Positions 29,101 to 38,793 of a DNA stretch of 64,000 bases are shown piece by piece. Position numbers and translations under genes: made by a program. Origin of the DNA: Candidatus Defluviibacterium haderslevense (GTDB lineage: Bacteria; Bacteroidota; Bacteroidia; Chitinophagales; Saprospiraceae). Below the pieces are notes generated by a model. It saw only the letters and a program-made list of their open reading frames with translations. It searched no databases and was not told the origin of the DNA. The stretch lies in contig JADJRL010000003.1 of assembly GCA_016712225.1 (NCBI GenBank), positions 1,308,501 through 1,372,500 of the forward strand, given 5' to 3'. Position 1 is the stretch's first letter. Every line of letters starts with the position of its first letter.

Positions 29101-32100
29101 CCTCTTTTGTTTTTTAAATCAACTAATAACTGCAATGGAAAATCAAATTCATTTTCAGCAAGCCACACACTATCGACATATGTCGTGTTACCTGGCAAAA
29201 CACTTTTATTTGAAAGTCTTAATGGAATTTCATATTCGTAATAATTATTAGTAAAATCCTTTCCAAACCTTAAAAATATTTTTGCATCACCAGGGACTAA
29301 ATCTTGAGAACTTTCACCATGAACAAATAATTTAACTCGTTTGTATTTTCGAATATCCAGGTCAATAATTTTATAAACTGATTGTTCACAATTTGGTAAA
29401 AAATTATTTTTACGCAATAACAAACTACTTTCATTTTGGAAAAGATCAGCTGCAGTGGTTCCATAAAATCGTTCTCTGTCTATTCCTTTAGGTACTACAT
29501 AATTAAATGGTAGTTTTCCGGAATTTTCTTCAATATCAACCTTATCTAAAATGAGTGCCTCATCTGGGGCATCAATAATACAACTTCGTTCTTTATCTAC
29601 GTATCTTCTCCAAGTATTTCTACCCAATTGGAATTTAATCATTCTAAACGTTACTTCTTCATCAAATCCGGTAAGTAATAATCTCATACTTTGAATCGAT
29701 CTAAAATCACTGATCTGACCCACACTGTCTTTATATTGATTTATTGGAATTCTAAAATGGTACCATGTCTCTTTTGGATTTGAAACAGGGTTAATTGTTT
29801 CTGTAATAAACTTTGCACTTGCAATATTAATTTGATTATTATCATTAACAATGTCAATTGGATAGTTATAATATGATTCTAATTCATTTAATGATTTATC
29901 ATTGTTTACATCCTCTTGATCAGGAGTGTTAGTATATGCTGTTGAAATATTATTACCTGGATCAATTTGGGCATTTCCTTCAGGCATATTATAGCGTTTA
30001 TATTTCTTTATGATGGAAGGTTCGTTATCTAATTTACTAGATCTGTATGAAAGATAATCATCGTTGGAGGGATCTTTTGCTATTGAATCTAAAATATTAG
30101 CCGCCACAAATCCTCTTATTTTTTCAACATAGTTTGAAAAATAACTTAATTCTCCATTTGGAACACTGGTATTAATACTATTTAGTCCATCGAACCCTAT
30201 ATCTTGTGCACTTCTATTATCGTTATCAAAATTACCAGTGATGGGTGGTTTACGACTGATCCTGCCAAAATTAGTTGTACTAATAGGTAAATTCAAATTA
30301 GAAGTTGGTAAACCATTTTCGAATTGTTGATATCCGTCTTTAAAAATATCTTCAGAAAAATTTCCTAATTGCAGGATTAGTTTACCTGAATTGGATATCG
30401 GACTATTGTCAAATTTACTCAAGAATGGATTCAAAACCCAAAAATCAATATACTCTACATTGTTAGCTTCAAAATCATTAGTATTCAATTTTGACATAAT
30501 TCCTCCCCATCTGGTTTCAGGACTATTCAATTGATATTTATCATTTATTCCAGCCGTTATAAAATTTCCCAAACTATCCTTAAGACCATTGGGAATATCA
30601 TAATTATAAGGGCCTTTTTCTCTTGGATAATAGGTAAGATCAAATGTTACTTCACCGAAATATCCTATGGGTCTTTGTCTGTTTGGAAAAATATCCGACT
30701 CCTGGACTATTCGCGAATAGGAATCATTTCCTTGGTTGCTTGTTCGAGCATAATCATCTATCCGATACCAACTTAATAAAGCTCTATTTGCTGAAGTATA
30801 GAGATCATTTTTAGAATTAACACCCCTAAAAGCAGAATTTTCAGAATCTTTCAATGGTGCTGAAGCCAATAACCATTGAGTTGGATTATAGAATAAACCA
30901 ATGCCTGTAGCGCTTCCTTCAAAATCATCAATATAAATTACACCTCCATCACTACCTGTCTGGTTTATTGCTCTGGAGTGACCTGGTTGCAATAAAGCGG
31001 CTTCAGCTTGAAGGGACCATTTAGAATCTTCTTTAGTACTATACAGCGGAAGTTTATCCAACGCCCTAGTCAGCCATGGGGCTGATTTATTAAGCCCAAA
31101 ATCAATTCCATATATTGTATTATTGATTGGATCATCCCCCAAATTAACTTTTTGTGTATATGGTTTTTCGAAAAGTCGCATGTATGTAGTACCAACATAA
31201 AAATCCTTTCTTTTAGAATATTCAGCTCTTAGCCCCAGCATCGTTTTTGTTTGAAAACTGAAGAGGGAATTATTTTCAAAATCAACTGTTATACTCGCAT
31301 CTCCTTGGAGATAGGCATCATTTAATATGGTTACTTTGCCAAGATTTCTGTCTACGGTATAATCCACACCTTCTACTAAAGCCAAAGCACCAGCTTTTAC
31401 TATAATTTTAAGATTAGGATCAGAACTAAAAGTATTCAGGGAAATTTCATTGGATTTGCCGGATTTAAAATTACCCTTAAGCAAAAATTGATTGGATTGT
31501 AAGTTTTGGCGGGCTGTAGTCAGTGAACTATTGTACAATTCTTGATAACTGTATTTATTAAATAAAGAATCAACTTTGGCCTGATCAAAAGGGATAATGA
31601 CATTTGACAACAATTTTTTCAAAGAAGAACCAAACGGTTCAAGTACTGGAAAAATGACACTTCCTGTCGCTGGAATGATCGTTTGTGCAGGTACCCAATC
31701 GAATACCCCATCAGGTTGGGGGTCTCCGGATTTATTTAGATTGTCTAATCGAAACAGATTCAGCAAGGGATATCCGTCAATTTCGGGAATAAATCGTTTC
31801 GCTATACCATCTTTTGATTCATAAAAAATATCAAAATTGAAATCCGTCTGATTTAAATTGTACCCTCCTATCGGATATACATTTTTCATCATAAGATCAT
31901 AAGAAGGTAAGGTAACAGATTGACTGCTAGATTTTAATAATTTGGTAAACAGCACTCTGTATCTTAAAGAATCAGATTTTATTTCAGATGAAAATTCACC
32001 TACCTTAAAATTAGCTCCGGTTCGTGGGTCTTGTTGTTTGCCATTATAGGTATAATGATAAGAAACGGCTAAGATTTGATTCGGTCTTGGTCTGATCCTT

Positions 32101-33497
32101 AAAGAAATAAATCCTAAATCGGCATTATAGGTATATTCTGTTGAATTTAACCTCTTAGCTCTAACTTTTTCGAAATCTCTACCTTGTTGTAAGTTTAATC
32201 CTGCTGGATCGGATAATACACCAACGACTTTATTCAGTTCTCTATTTAATGTATCACTGAGTATTTTATCTAGTAAACTATTTGAAGTATTTGTTACCAA
32301 TGGTCTTCCGTTAAGATCTCTTGGAACAGCCCTTCCAGGGATAAATTTATTAAAATTAAGGGAATCCATATCAAAGGGTAAGCCATCTGGTACCCCTAAA
32401 TCAGTTAAAGCGACAATATCTCTAACTTCAGTTTCTCTTGAATTCTGAACATCTTCAGTAATCCAAACTTCAAGATCTTTGATCTTAAATTGGCTATTTA
32501 TTTCTGGCAAATATGCTAAAGCTTCTTCATAAGTATTTCTGTTATAATGACTTAGAAAAAAATTTCTGTTTTCATCGTAATTATCCGGACGTATCACAAA
32601 ATCCTGAACGACACCACCACCTTTGGTTTTAATACTTTCTTGTTTGGACTTTTGTTGTGACACAATACCTGTAAGTCTTAAATGCCCAAACTGCCAATCT
32701 GTCTTAAAACCAAATAAATTTTGGCTACCTTGTATTAAAGTAGATCTAAGTGGAAGACTTACATTACCTGCTTCGATTTTCTTTATGATGTCATCCTCTG
32801 AAAACTTCTCACTATCATAATTCAATTTGATTTTATTTTCAAAATCAAAACTGGATTGAGTATTAAGACTGGTATTTAATTTGAGCTTATCACCAATATT
32901 TCCTACTACTTCCATTTGTATATCCATATCGAATTTAGGCCCATAATTGCGCTTTTGACGATAGGATAAATTGGGTATATCATTAAAATTATAATATCCA
33001 CCTAAAGTAAGGTCTACGCTTCCTTTGGGTTCTATTTGAATACCCAATCCTCCAAAAAGGCGATCTGCTAAATTTCTTTTAATTTCAATTTTCGTTACAG
33101 GGTCTACAACGCCAATGTTTGTTTTTTTAGATGTAGATATTCCTGCTAGACTTTTCATATATTCCTTATCCTGTTGCCTGGACTTAAACTTCATATATTC
33201 ATCAAAACTCATATAAGATGAGGGCCTGTAGAATTCTGATCCTATCTTTTGATTGGTCCTATATTCACCACTTTCAGCATCATATTCAACGGTGTTCTCA
33301 ATAATTTTTGGGTCCTTTAGGTCAAAAGGATTGGTATCCTGTTCGCCTCCCGACCCATTTTTTACATTTTTAGCAGGAATGGTATCTGAAATACTAAAAT
33401 GGGTTTCTTCAAAAAGATCAGGAAGTTCTCTCCCTCCAGCTAAAATTATGTGATTAAATAAAACACTTAACAATGTGTATAAAACCAATTTTCTCAT
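26169..33497 (-). CDS. sprA: Cell surface protein SprA, outer-membrane translocon of the type IX secretion system
   Basis: 2442 residues from the ATG at 33497, which begins a signal peptide (MRKLVLYTLLSVLFNHIILAG); an in-frame start at 33545 adds an unlikely leader. SprA (Sov) forms the giant 36-strand barrel through which T9SS cargo leaves the cell. Length fits the family (about 2400 residues). Visible family signatures include KPKGSVDLTLGG-like strands near the N-terminus, GNVSLPLRSTLIQGSQNLFG, GVDYTVDRNLGKVTIL, and the conserved DDFEGSATG segment, with long periplasmic and barrel regions to the end (ITIQFLLN). It lies downstream of ruvA with an 88-base gap, an arrangement I recall from other Bacteroidota. 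At least six T9SS cargo candidates are encoded in this window. Confidence 0.96.
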   Translation of the reverse strand: MRKLVLYTLLSVLFNHIILAGGRELPDLFEETHFSISDTIPAKNVKNGSGGEQDTNPFDLKDPKIIENTVEYDAESGEYRTNQKIGSEFYRPSSYMSFDEYMKFKSRQQDKEYMKSLAGISTSKKTNIGVVDPVTKIEIKRNLADRLFGGLGIQIEPKGSVDLTLGGYYNFNDIPNLSYRQKRNYGPKFDMDIQMEVVGNIGDKLKLNTSLNTQSSFDFENKIKLNYDSEKFSEDDIIKKIEAGNVSLPLRSTLIQGSQNLFGFKTDWQFGHLRLTGIVSQQKSKQESIKTKGGGVVQDFVIRPDNYDENRNFFLSHYNRNTYEEALAYLPEINSQFKIKDLEVWITEDVQNSRETEVRDIVALTDLGVPDGLPFDMDSLNFNKFIPGRAVPRDLNGRPLVTNTSNSLLDKILSDTLNRELNKVVGVLSDPAGLNLQQGRDFEKVRAKRLNSTEYTYNADLGFISLRIRPRPNQILAVSYHYTYNGKQQDPRTGANFKVGEFSSEIKSDSLRYRVLFTKLLKSSSQSVTLPSYDLMMKNVYPIGGYNLNQTDFNFDIFYESKDGIAKRFIPEIDGYPLLNLFRLDNLNKSGDPQPDGVFDWVPAQTIIPATGSVIFPVLEPFGSSLKKLLSNVIIPFDQAKVDSLFNKYSYQELYNSSLTTARQNLQSNQFLLKGNFKSGKSNEISLNTFSSDPNLKIIVKAGALALVEGVDYTVDRNLGKVTILNDAYLQGDASITVDFENNSLFSFQTKTMLGLRAEYSKRKDFYVGTTYMRLFEKPYTQKVNLGDDPINNTIYGIDFGLNKSAPWLTRALDKLPLYSTKEDSKWSLQAEAALLQPGHSRAINQTGSDGGVIYIDDFEGSATGIGLFYNPTQWLLASAPLKDSENSAFRGVNSKNDLYTSANRALLSWYRIDDYARTSNQGNDSYSRIVQESDIFPNRQRPIGYFGEVTFDLTYYPREKGPYNYDIPNGLKDSLGNFITAGINDKYQLNSPETRWGGIMSKLNTNDFEANNVEYIDFWVLNPFLSKFDNSPISNSGKLILQLGNFSEDIFKDGYQQFENGLPTSNLNLPISTTNFGRISRKPPITGNFDNDNRSAQDIGFDGLNSINTSVPNGELSYFSNYVEKIRGFVAANILDSIAKDPSNDDYLSYRSSKLDNEPSIIKKYKRYNMPEGNAQIDPGNNISTAYTNTPDQEDVNNDKSLNELESYYNYPIDIVNDNNQINIASAKFITETINPVSNPKETWYHFRIPINQYKDSVGQISDFRSIQSMRLLLTGFDEEVTFRMIKFQLGRNTWRRYVDKERSCIIDAPDEALILDKVDIEENSGKLPFNYVVPKGIDRERFYGTTAADLFQNESSLLLRKNNFLPNCEQSVYKIIDLDIRKYKRVKLFVHGESSQDLVPGDAKIFLRFGKDFTNNYYEYEIPLRLSNKSVLPGNTTYVDSVWLAENEFDFPLQLLVDLKNKRGVLDSFSMADPDKPNNRVTIKGNPTIGLVRGVQMGMRNSTNQAFTDLEVWFNELRLIGLDEKGGFATVARGELQLADLGSISMAGNYSTVGWGGLDQKLDQRALDEILQYDATTTLELGKFIPKKVNIALPFSAQYSSGTRTPQYDPNDTDVKLKDKLNSAAGKSERDSIKDRAIDYAETRSFAFNNVRRNKTGNSKAKPWDIENISLSYGQSTSLKHNPVVSEDKLQTKQGSIDYNFSLTPKYIEPFKKIVKNKNLKIISDFNFNLIPNSLSVRNNLDRKYGKRVYRFAAPKYSTWEDVKFGWGRDYTLNWDFTRLLKFNFTAQNDAIVDEITYNPLKQGYINPLTNRVASVEDKKPFVRKNISNFGRTKDYRHTMTLSYSLPTRSIPFLDWVQVRGQYAANYSWSAGSLNSIDTLGSVIGNGQNLSVSGEFNLVNFYNKIKYFKRINGENSSSGRFRNSQNRTPVKPSNKKDKLNGKDKQQDTPRELSILEKVVVRPLLLVRKIQLNYSENKSTIIPGFMQNTELLGMNKSFSAPGWDFVAGFQPDFSKGKWLDQAAAKGWISPNKFFSREMIQRKSTTGSAKLKLELFKEFNIDLNIDRNYVKDHTEAFKRDEVFGTPDFAFQHFTPFDNGQYTITYISVQTLFNKDIDKVFEEFSNNRTKISKRIGDQYGITNPSKNSPQYRDGFLGDHQDVILPAFLATYTKTDPDKVNLNVFKTIPLPNWQINYTGLSRLGLMKNLFQDFSIRHAYSNKMSMNSYRTNLDYKEDQNGLPTTRKQDTLNGSYFAKLEIPEVSINESFSPLIGVNIKTKGGIELGLDVNRNRNLQLKSAIDGQLDERNTKNYTFKAGYVLKNVYLNFLPGVKKEKKLNKKSKKKKGDPLEETAIKPKGNDMQFNLDIGIQDDITKIHVLDDNTKSQVINGSKTISISPSVLYNVNKNLNLKIFLDYRKQTPYASGQYKTLSYNGGITIQFLLN

Positions 33498-33585
33498 ATC
33501 CAAAATACCTAATAAAATAATACATTTTGATTGCAACCTGAGCATTATAACGCAAAAAAAACGCCTTGCGTATATACTTAGTAAA

Positions 33586-34173
33586 TTATGCCAATTTTTT
33601 TAGCGCTAACTTGATGAGCGCCTCAACAGACATTTCATTAGCTTCTATGTCTGGGATTTGCTTAAGTCCCTGTTCTATTTGAACACGGATAAAGCCTAGT
33701 GCCAGGAGCGCCGACAATGCCTCCTGCTTAACTGGAGCAATTGCTCCTTTCAACTGACCCATATCTTGATTTTCTTTTGTCAACTTGTCCTTTAGATCAA
33801 TAATGATTCGTTGAGCTGTTTTAGGTCCAATTCCTTTAACTCGTTTAAAACTTAAGTCATCACCCAAAATAATAGCCTGTTTAATCATGAAAGGCTCCAT
33901 AGATGATAGTATTAACCTTGCAGTATTAGGCCCAACACCATTTACTGAGATTAAATGCACAAATAGATATCTTTCCTCTTCAGTGTAAAAACCATACAAA
34001 CTATGTCCATCTTCTTTAACATGATAATAGGTCAATATCTTTGCTTCTTTCAGTTTGGACACTTCAGTGTAGGTCTGCAGGCTTATAAAAACCTGATAAC
34101 CAATCCCACCTGCTTCAATTATTAAATTGGTAGGTTGACAAACAACAATTTGACCCTTAATATACGATATCAT
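33586..34173 (-). CDS. ruvA: Holliday junction branch migration protein RuvA
   Basis: 195 residues, normal for RuvA. It binds four-way junctions as a tetramer and positions the RuvB helicase. The N-terminal OB domain is MISYIKGQIVVCQPTNLIIE with GIGYQVFIS. Two helix-hairpin-helix motifs follow: VNGVGPNTARLILS and VKGIGPKTAQRIIIDL. The C-terminal RuvB-binding domain is EALSALLALGFIRVQIEQGL. It is upstream of sprA on the same strand. ruvB and ruvC are not in the window. Confidence 0.95.
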   Translation of the reverse strand: MISYIKGQIVVCQPTNLIIEAGGIGYQVFISLQTYTEVSKLKEAKILTYYHVKEDGHSLYGFYTEEERYLFVHLISVNGVGPNTARLILSSMEPFMIKQAIILGDDLSFKRVKGIGPKTAQRIIIDLKDKLTKENQDMGQLKGAIAPVKQEALSALLALGFIRVQIEQGLKQIPDIEANEMSVEALIKLALKKLA

Positions 34174-34373
34174 AAAATCAAGGTAAAGGTAATAAATATA
34201 TTAATAAACATTAATATGTAAATTTATAATTCAGTCTTTAAACAAAGTAATATTAAGAAATCAAAGTAATCTATATGGATATGATGCCATTAATAAATTA
34301 GATAAATAATGCATTTACAAAAACTAACTTGCAGCAGAAATAAGAAATATCCTTTAAACGTTATAATTTAATT

Positions 34374-34381
34374 AGTTTTGC
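34374..34381 (+). promoter_or_regulatory. Candidate -7 promoter element (TAGTTTTG) of the BatA-domain operon
   Basis: TAnnTTTG match ending 19 bases before the ATG at 34401, the first gene of a four-gene plus-strand run. No clear -33 box. Confidence 0.45.
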
Positions 34382-34400
34382 GGTAGGATTCATATACACC

Positions 34401-36431
34401 ATGCAATTTTTATTTCCAGGTATTCTTTGGGGCTTATTTTTATTGATTATACCAATAATCATTCACCTTTTCTATTTTCGAAGATATAAGCAAGTCTATT
34501 TTACAAATGTGCATTTTCTTAAGGAATTGGTCGAAGAAACTGCTTCCAGAAATAAATTAAAAAATTTCCTTATCTTACTTTGCCGTTTATTAGCAATTGG
34601 TTTATTGGTTTTTGCTTTTTCCCAACCATTTTTTAAAACAAATAATCAAGAAACTAAAACTAATAAAGCGGTCAGTATTTATATAGATAACAGCTGGTCA
34701 ATGAATGCAAAATCTGACGAGGGAATACTTTTTGCAAAATCCAAAAAAACAGCCACTGAAATTGTTCAAGCTTATTCAGAATATGATAAATTTCAAGTTA
34801 TCAGTAACGAATTATCTGGCAGAAATTTACGATTTTTATCTAAAGACGATGCGTTCACCGCAATTGAAAATATTAACTTAGGTCCAACAGTTAATCCATT
34901 ATCAACTATAATCAGAAAACAACAACAATCTCTTAATAATTTAAATAATTTGGGTCATGAAATATATGTTATTTCTGATTTTCAAAAAAAGATAATGGAT
35001 TTAAAACCATCTGATATTGATTCTACCTTCTCTATAAATTTTATTCCAATCCAAAATATTAGTGAAAATAATGCTACTATTGACACCGCCTATTTTTCAT
35101 CGCCTGTTATTATTCCAAATCAAGTTAATTCTTTAATTGTAAAATTAAGTAATTATGGCTCAACTGATTTGGATAATCTTAGCTTGAGATATGAATTAAA
35201 TGGTCAGGATATTCCACTTTCAAATTTATCTATAAGAGCCGGCAAGACCATTTTAGATACCATCAAAATAAATATCCAAACATCAGGCTGGCAAAATTTA
35301 ATTCTAAAAATTAAAGATTTTCCAATTCAATTCGATGATACGTATTATTTAAGTTTTAAAGTTGATGAAGAAATTAATGTTCTTGTTATTCATGATCAAC
35401 AAGAATCTAATGAATTATTATTGGCCATAAATAGTCTTCCTTTTTTTAAAACTACCTCATTAGATATTGGAAATTTAAATTATAGTTCATTAAAAAATTA
35501 CAGACTAATTATCTTATCTGATATTAAGAATATTACATCAGGATTGGGTTCTGAATTAAATAAAGCAATGAGCGAAGGAACTAATTTATTGATCTTTCCA
35601 GCTTCTGATTTAAAAGATCTAGATTATCAAAATCTAAACACTTCATTACAATTTCCAAATTTAATCAGTTTTTCAAGATTAAAAAAAGAAGTAGGGACCA
35701 TTAATTTGGAAGAAGAAATCTTTCAAGATGTATTCAGCAACCCAAAGGCAAATTTTAAATTGCCATATACCAATGGAAGCTATTTAATTAAAGGCGGACA
35801 TCCACATGAATCCATTTTAAATTATCGAGATGGAACTAGTTATTTATCAAAATATTCTTATCTTCAAGGTGTTGTTTATTTTTGTACTTCTCCAATAAAT
35901 ATTGAATATAATAGTTTGGTAAAAAATGCAGAGATTCTTCTTCCATTTTTATTTAAGGCAGCTTTTTCTGGAATAAAAAAATCAAATTTTAACTATACAA
36001 TTGGTCAAAATCAAGTTATAACATGGCCGATTCAAAAGAATATAGTCTTAAAAGACATGACTTTAAAATTATCAGGACCAGAAGAGATCATACCATCTGT
36101 CCAAATGGCTCAAAATCAACTTAATATAGAGGTTTACGATCAAATAAATAAGTCTGGTATTTACGAACTTAAAAACAATGAGCTATCTCTAGGTTTTGTT
36201 GCCTTTAATGAAAACAGACTTGAGTCTGATTTATCGATTTTTAGTAAGTCCCAATTAATTGATTTACTTGGTGATAAAATAAAATTGCTTGATAACGATA
36301 AAATAAATGATTTTACATCATTAATTAAAGAATCTAAGGAAAAACATTCTTACTGGTGGCTTTTAATACTTGGAACTTTACTATTTTTATTCTTGGAAAG
36401 TGTTTTAATTAGGTATTGGAAGACTTCATAA
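34401..36431 (+). CDS. BatA-domain (aerotolerance-related N-terminal) membrane protein
   Basis: 676 residues. The N-terminus matches the BatA double-transmembrane domain: MQFLFPGILWGLFLLIIPII, then HLFYFRRYKQVYFTNVHFLKEL and a second helix (LLAIGLLVFAFSQPFF). A von Willebrand A-like part follows with SIYIDNSWSMNA, resembling a MIDAS start (DxSxS), though the D-N-S-W-S form is the only metal-site residue set I can place. The middle is predicted periplasmic and a last helix is near the C-terminus (~650-670). Family members are of unknown function in Bacteroidota. The next gene starts two bases after the stop, so the two are surely co-transcribed. Confidence 0.82.
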   Translation: MQFLFPGILWGLFLLIIPIIIHLFYFRRYKQVYFTNVHFLKELVEETASRNKLKNFLILLCRLLAIGLLVFAFSQPFFKTNNQETKTNKAVSIYIDNSWSMNAKSDEGILFAKSKKTATEIVQAYSEYDKFQVISNELSGRNLRFLSKDDAFTAIENINLGPTVNPLSTIIRKQQQSLNNLNNLGHEIYVISDFQKKIMDLKPSDIDSTFSINFIPIQNISENNATIDTAYFSSPVIIPNQVNSLIVKLSNYGSTDLDNLSLRYELNGQDIPLSNLSIRAGKTILDTIKINIQTSGWQNLILKIKDFPIQFDDTYYLSFKVDEEINVLVIHDQQESNELLLAINSLPFFKTTSLDIGNLNYSSLKNYRLIILSDIKNITSGLGSELNKAMSEGTNLLIFPASDLKDLDYQNLNTSLQFPNLISFSRLKKEVGTINLEEEIFQDVFSNPKANFKLPYTNGSYLIKGGHPHESILNYRDGTSYLSKYSYLQGVVYFCTSPINIEYNSLVKNAEILLPFLFKAAFSGIKKSNFNYTIGQNQVITWPIQKNIVLKDMTLKLSGPEEIIPSVQMAQNQLNIEVYDQINKSGIYELKNNELSLGFVAFNENRLESDLSIFSKSQLIDLLGDKIKLLDNDKINDFTSLIKESKEKHSYWWLLILGTLLFLFLESVLIRYWKTS

Positions 36432-36432
36432 T

Positions 36433-37710
36433 ATGGACTATATATTTAAAAAAGTAATCATAGTTGACCCTCAAAGTCCTTATCATTTAAAAAAGAGAGA
36501 TGTTTGGATTAAAAATGGTACAATCCATGAAATTAAAGCTAATATTGTTCCAAACAAAAATTCAATAATTCTTGATGTAGCGGGATCATTTTTGTCTCCC
36601 GGATGGGTAGATATTGGTGTCCATACGGGAGAACCAGGATTTGAAGAAAGAGAAACCTTAATAAGTCTTTCAAATGCCTCTGTTGCTGGCGGCTATACTA
36701 CTATTTGTTGTTTATCAAATACCAATCCTGTATTACATTCAAAATCCGAAATTCATTTTATACTCCATAATTCACATTCACTCCCAATTCATATTTGGCC
36801 GATTGGAGCTATTAGTAAGGATAACGCATCTGTTGAAATGGCTGAGATTTTACAGATGTTCCAATCTGGTGCTGTTGCTTTTTCAGATGGGAATCAATCC
36901 ATCCAAAAAAGTGGCTTATTGTTAAGGGCATTAGAATATTTAAAATTATTACCCAAATCATTAATTATCAATCAAAGTTTAGATGATAATTTATGGATCA
37001 AGGGCCAGATTCACGAAGGTCTTGTAAGTACTAAGTTAGGCTTAAAAGGTATCCCGTCCATTGCTGAATATATTGCCGTCCAGAGAGACATAGAAATTCT
37101 TCGTTATGCGCAATCCAGACTACTCATTCATAAAATATCTACATCTGAATCTGTTCAATTAATTCGGAATGCCAAATTAACATTAAAGGATTTATTTGCT
37201 TCAGTTTCAATATTTAATTTGGCTTTCGAAGAAAATTCATTGGAACAATTTAATCATCAATTAAAACTTAACCCACCCATTCGATCTACCAAAGATCGTG
37301 AGGCACTTATTAAAGGACTCATTGACGGAAGTATTGATATTATATGTAGTGATCATACTCCAATGAATCCGGAAAAAAAAGAATTGGAGTTTCAGTCATC
37401 AGCATTTGGAGCAATTTCACTTGAAACTGCCTATTCATTAATTCAAACTTTTTTAAACAATGAAATTGACGCATCACTCTGGGTTGAGAAAGTTGCAATC
37501 AACCCAAGAAAAATTCTGAATAAAGAAAAAGTAAGCCTGCAAGAAAATGTCGTCGCTGAATTAACTTGGTTTCATCCAGATATAAATTGGAATTATTCAG
37601 ATGGATTTATAAAATCCATTTCCAAAAATAGTCCATTAAGAAATAAAAGTTTAAAAGGAAAAATTTTAGGAGTATATAATAAAAATAAATTTATTTCAAA
37701 TATTATTTAA
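36433..37710 (+). CDS. Dihydroorotase-like protein with degenerate metal site
   Basis: 425 residues, an amidohydrolase-fold relative of PyrC. The framework is clear: PGWVDIGVHTGEPGFEERE, VNPNTNPVL-like LSNTNPVLHSKSEI, GLKGIPSIAEYIAVQRD, NPPIRSTKDREALIKGL and SDHTPMNPEKKE. Metal and substrate residues are mostly missing. The DxHxHxR motif reads D60-x-Gly62-x-His64-x-Gly66; the His of the AHVST-type motif is Lys234; the HH pair reads Phe261-Asn262; only Asp307 is kept. It is therefore probably not a catalytic dihydroorotase. By analogy with the non-catalytic PyrC' proteins it might support aspartate transcarbamylase, or have another role. It is coupled to the BatA-domain gene upstream; DUF4199 follows. 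As I recall, other Bacteroidota carry a similar degenerate copy. Confidence 0.82.
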   Translation: MDYIFKKVIIVDPQSPYHLKKRDVWIKNGTIHEIKANIVPNKNSIILDVAGSFLSPGWVDIGVHTGEPGFEERETLISLSNASVAGGYTTICCLSNTNPVLHSKSEIHFILHNSHSLPIHIWPIGAISKDNASVEMAEILQMFQSGAVAFSDGNQSIQKSGLLLRALEYLKLLPKSLIINQSLDDNLWIKGQIHEGLVSTKLGLKGIPSIAEYIAVQRDIEILRYAQSRLLIHKISTSESVQLIRNAKLTLKDLFASVSIFNLAFEENSLEQFNHQLKLNPPIRSTKDREALIKGLIDGSIDIICSDHTPMNPEKKELEFQSSAFGAISLETAYSLIQTFLNNEIDASLWVEKVAINPRKILNKEKVSLQENVVAELTWFHPDINWNYSDGFIKSISKNSPLRNKSLKGKILGVYNKNKFISNII

Positions 37711-37721
37711 TTCAATTGATT

Positions 37722-38288
37722 ATGATTAATTATCCATATGCGATTAGAATAGGTTTGATTTGGGGTGCAGCCTATATTCTTATCCAGTTAATTCTTTATC
37801 TTTTTAGTAGTTCATTAATAACCAATTCATGGATTGCAAGTTTAATTTTTTTGTTGGGATTAATTCCGATGTATATTTCGGGTTCAGAACATAAATTAAA
37901 ATTGGGTGGATATTTATCCTGGAAGGAAGCTTTAATACCCATTTGGATTAGCTCTATAGTCTATTCATTTTTTTCAATGGTTTTTACATTTATTTTATAT
38001 AATTTTCTAGCTCCTGAGTTAATCGATGAGCAACGAAATGCTCAAATTAAAATGATGGAAAATTTTAGAGGTACTATGGGTAATGAAGCAACAGAAAAAG
38101 CTATCGAAGATATAGCAAATTCAAATCCCTTTGGTTTTGGAAAAATAATTCTTGCATTTTGTTTTTCACTCATTTTCTACTTTATAATATCTTCCATCAT
38201 AGCTCTTATTATTAAAAAAGAAAATCCAAATAGTATATTTGAAAAATATAAAGATAATTCTGATCCTTTTGATGCAACGAATAGCTAA
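37722..38288 (+). CDS. DUF4199 family membrane protein
   Basis: 188 residues from the ATG at 37722; the TTG two codons earlier is a weaker start. Four transmembrane helices are apparent: near residues 8-30, 34-52, 70-95 and 142-168. A charged stretch rich in Glu, Asn and Met (QRNAQIKMMENFRGTMGNEA) lies between helices 3 and 4, the usual layout of DUF4199. No function is known. It follows the dihydroorotase-like gene by 11 bases and is probably in the BatA-domain operon. In many Bacteroidota a glycosyltransferase comes next, but here a small membrane protein does. Confidence 0.8.
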   Translation: MINYPYAIRIGLIWGAAYILIQLILYLFSSSLITNSWIASLIFLLGLIPMYISGSEHKLKLGGYLSWKEALIPIWISSIVYSFFSMVFTFILYNFLAPELIDEQRNAQIKMMENFRGTMGNEATEKAIEDIANSNPFGFGKIILAFCFSLIFYFIISSIIALIIKKENPNSIFEKYKDNSDPFDATNS

Positions 38289-38317
38289 TATTAATCACCA
38301 ATTTTTACAAAAAAATA

Positions 38318-38779
38318 ATGGTCAAAAATCTCTGGTTTAATGAATTTTTGTGGTGGTTGATTTCATTAATAATGGCTATATGCATATTATATCCTATTAT
38401 TTATAATAATCTTACCTATGAATTTCTTTGGCCTAATTTTTTATTTATTTTAGGTTCAATCACCTTTACCAGATGGCTCTTCTTTTGGCATCAAACTCCA
38501 TATGCATGGTATCAATTAATAAAAATAGCTATTATTTTTATTATGATTCCGACTGTTTTTGTTTGTATAAATTATTTTTCTGAATTTAAAAATTTCATAG
38601 ATGAAATTGGATTGCAAGAAATAGTCTCCAATTTAAAATCTGAAGATCAAGCTGCCATGTCCCTTTATATAAGAAATGAAATGATTTTATTCTCCATTTC
38701 ATGTATTATCTCTGGAATTTGTGTGCCTTTCAAATTAATATGGAATATTTGGAAGCAGTATAATTTAGGTCAGGTATAG
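38318..38779 (+). CDS. Small polytopic membrane protein, unknown function
   Basis: 153 residues. Four hydrophobic segments are visible: around 10-30 (WWLISLIMAICILYPII), 36-52, 66-88 (LIKIAIIFIMIPTVFVCI) and 123-143. It is rich in Trp and Phe. The first loop carries LTYEFLWPNF and the second RWLFFWHQTPYAWYQ. I do not recognise the family. It is 29 bases downstream of the DUF4199 gene on the same strand and may be an operon partner. Confidence 0.7.
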   Translation: MVKNLWFNEFLWWLISLIMAICILYPIIYNNLTYEFLWPNFLFILGSITFTRWLFFWHQTPYAWYQLIKIAIIFIMIPTVFVCINYFSEFKNFIDEIGLQEIVSNLKSEDQAAMSLYIRNEMILFSISCIISGICVPFKLIWNIWKQYNLGQV

Positions 38780-38793
38780 GTATCATCCCCAAT

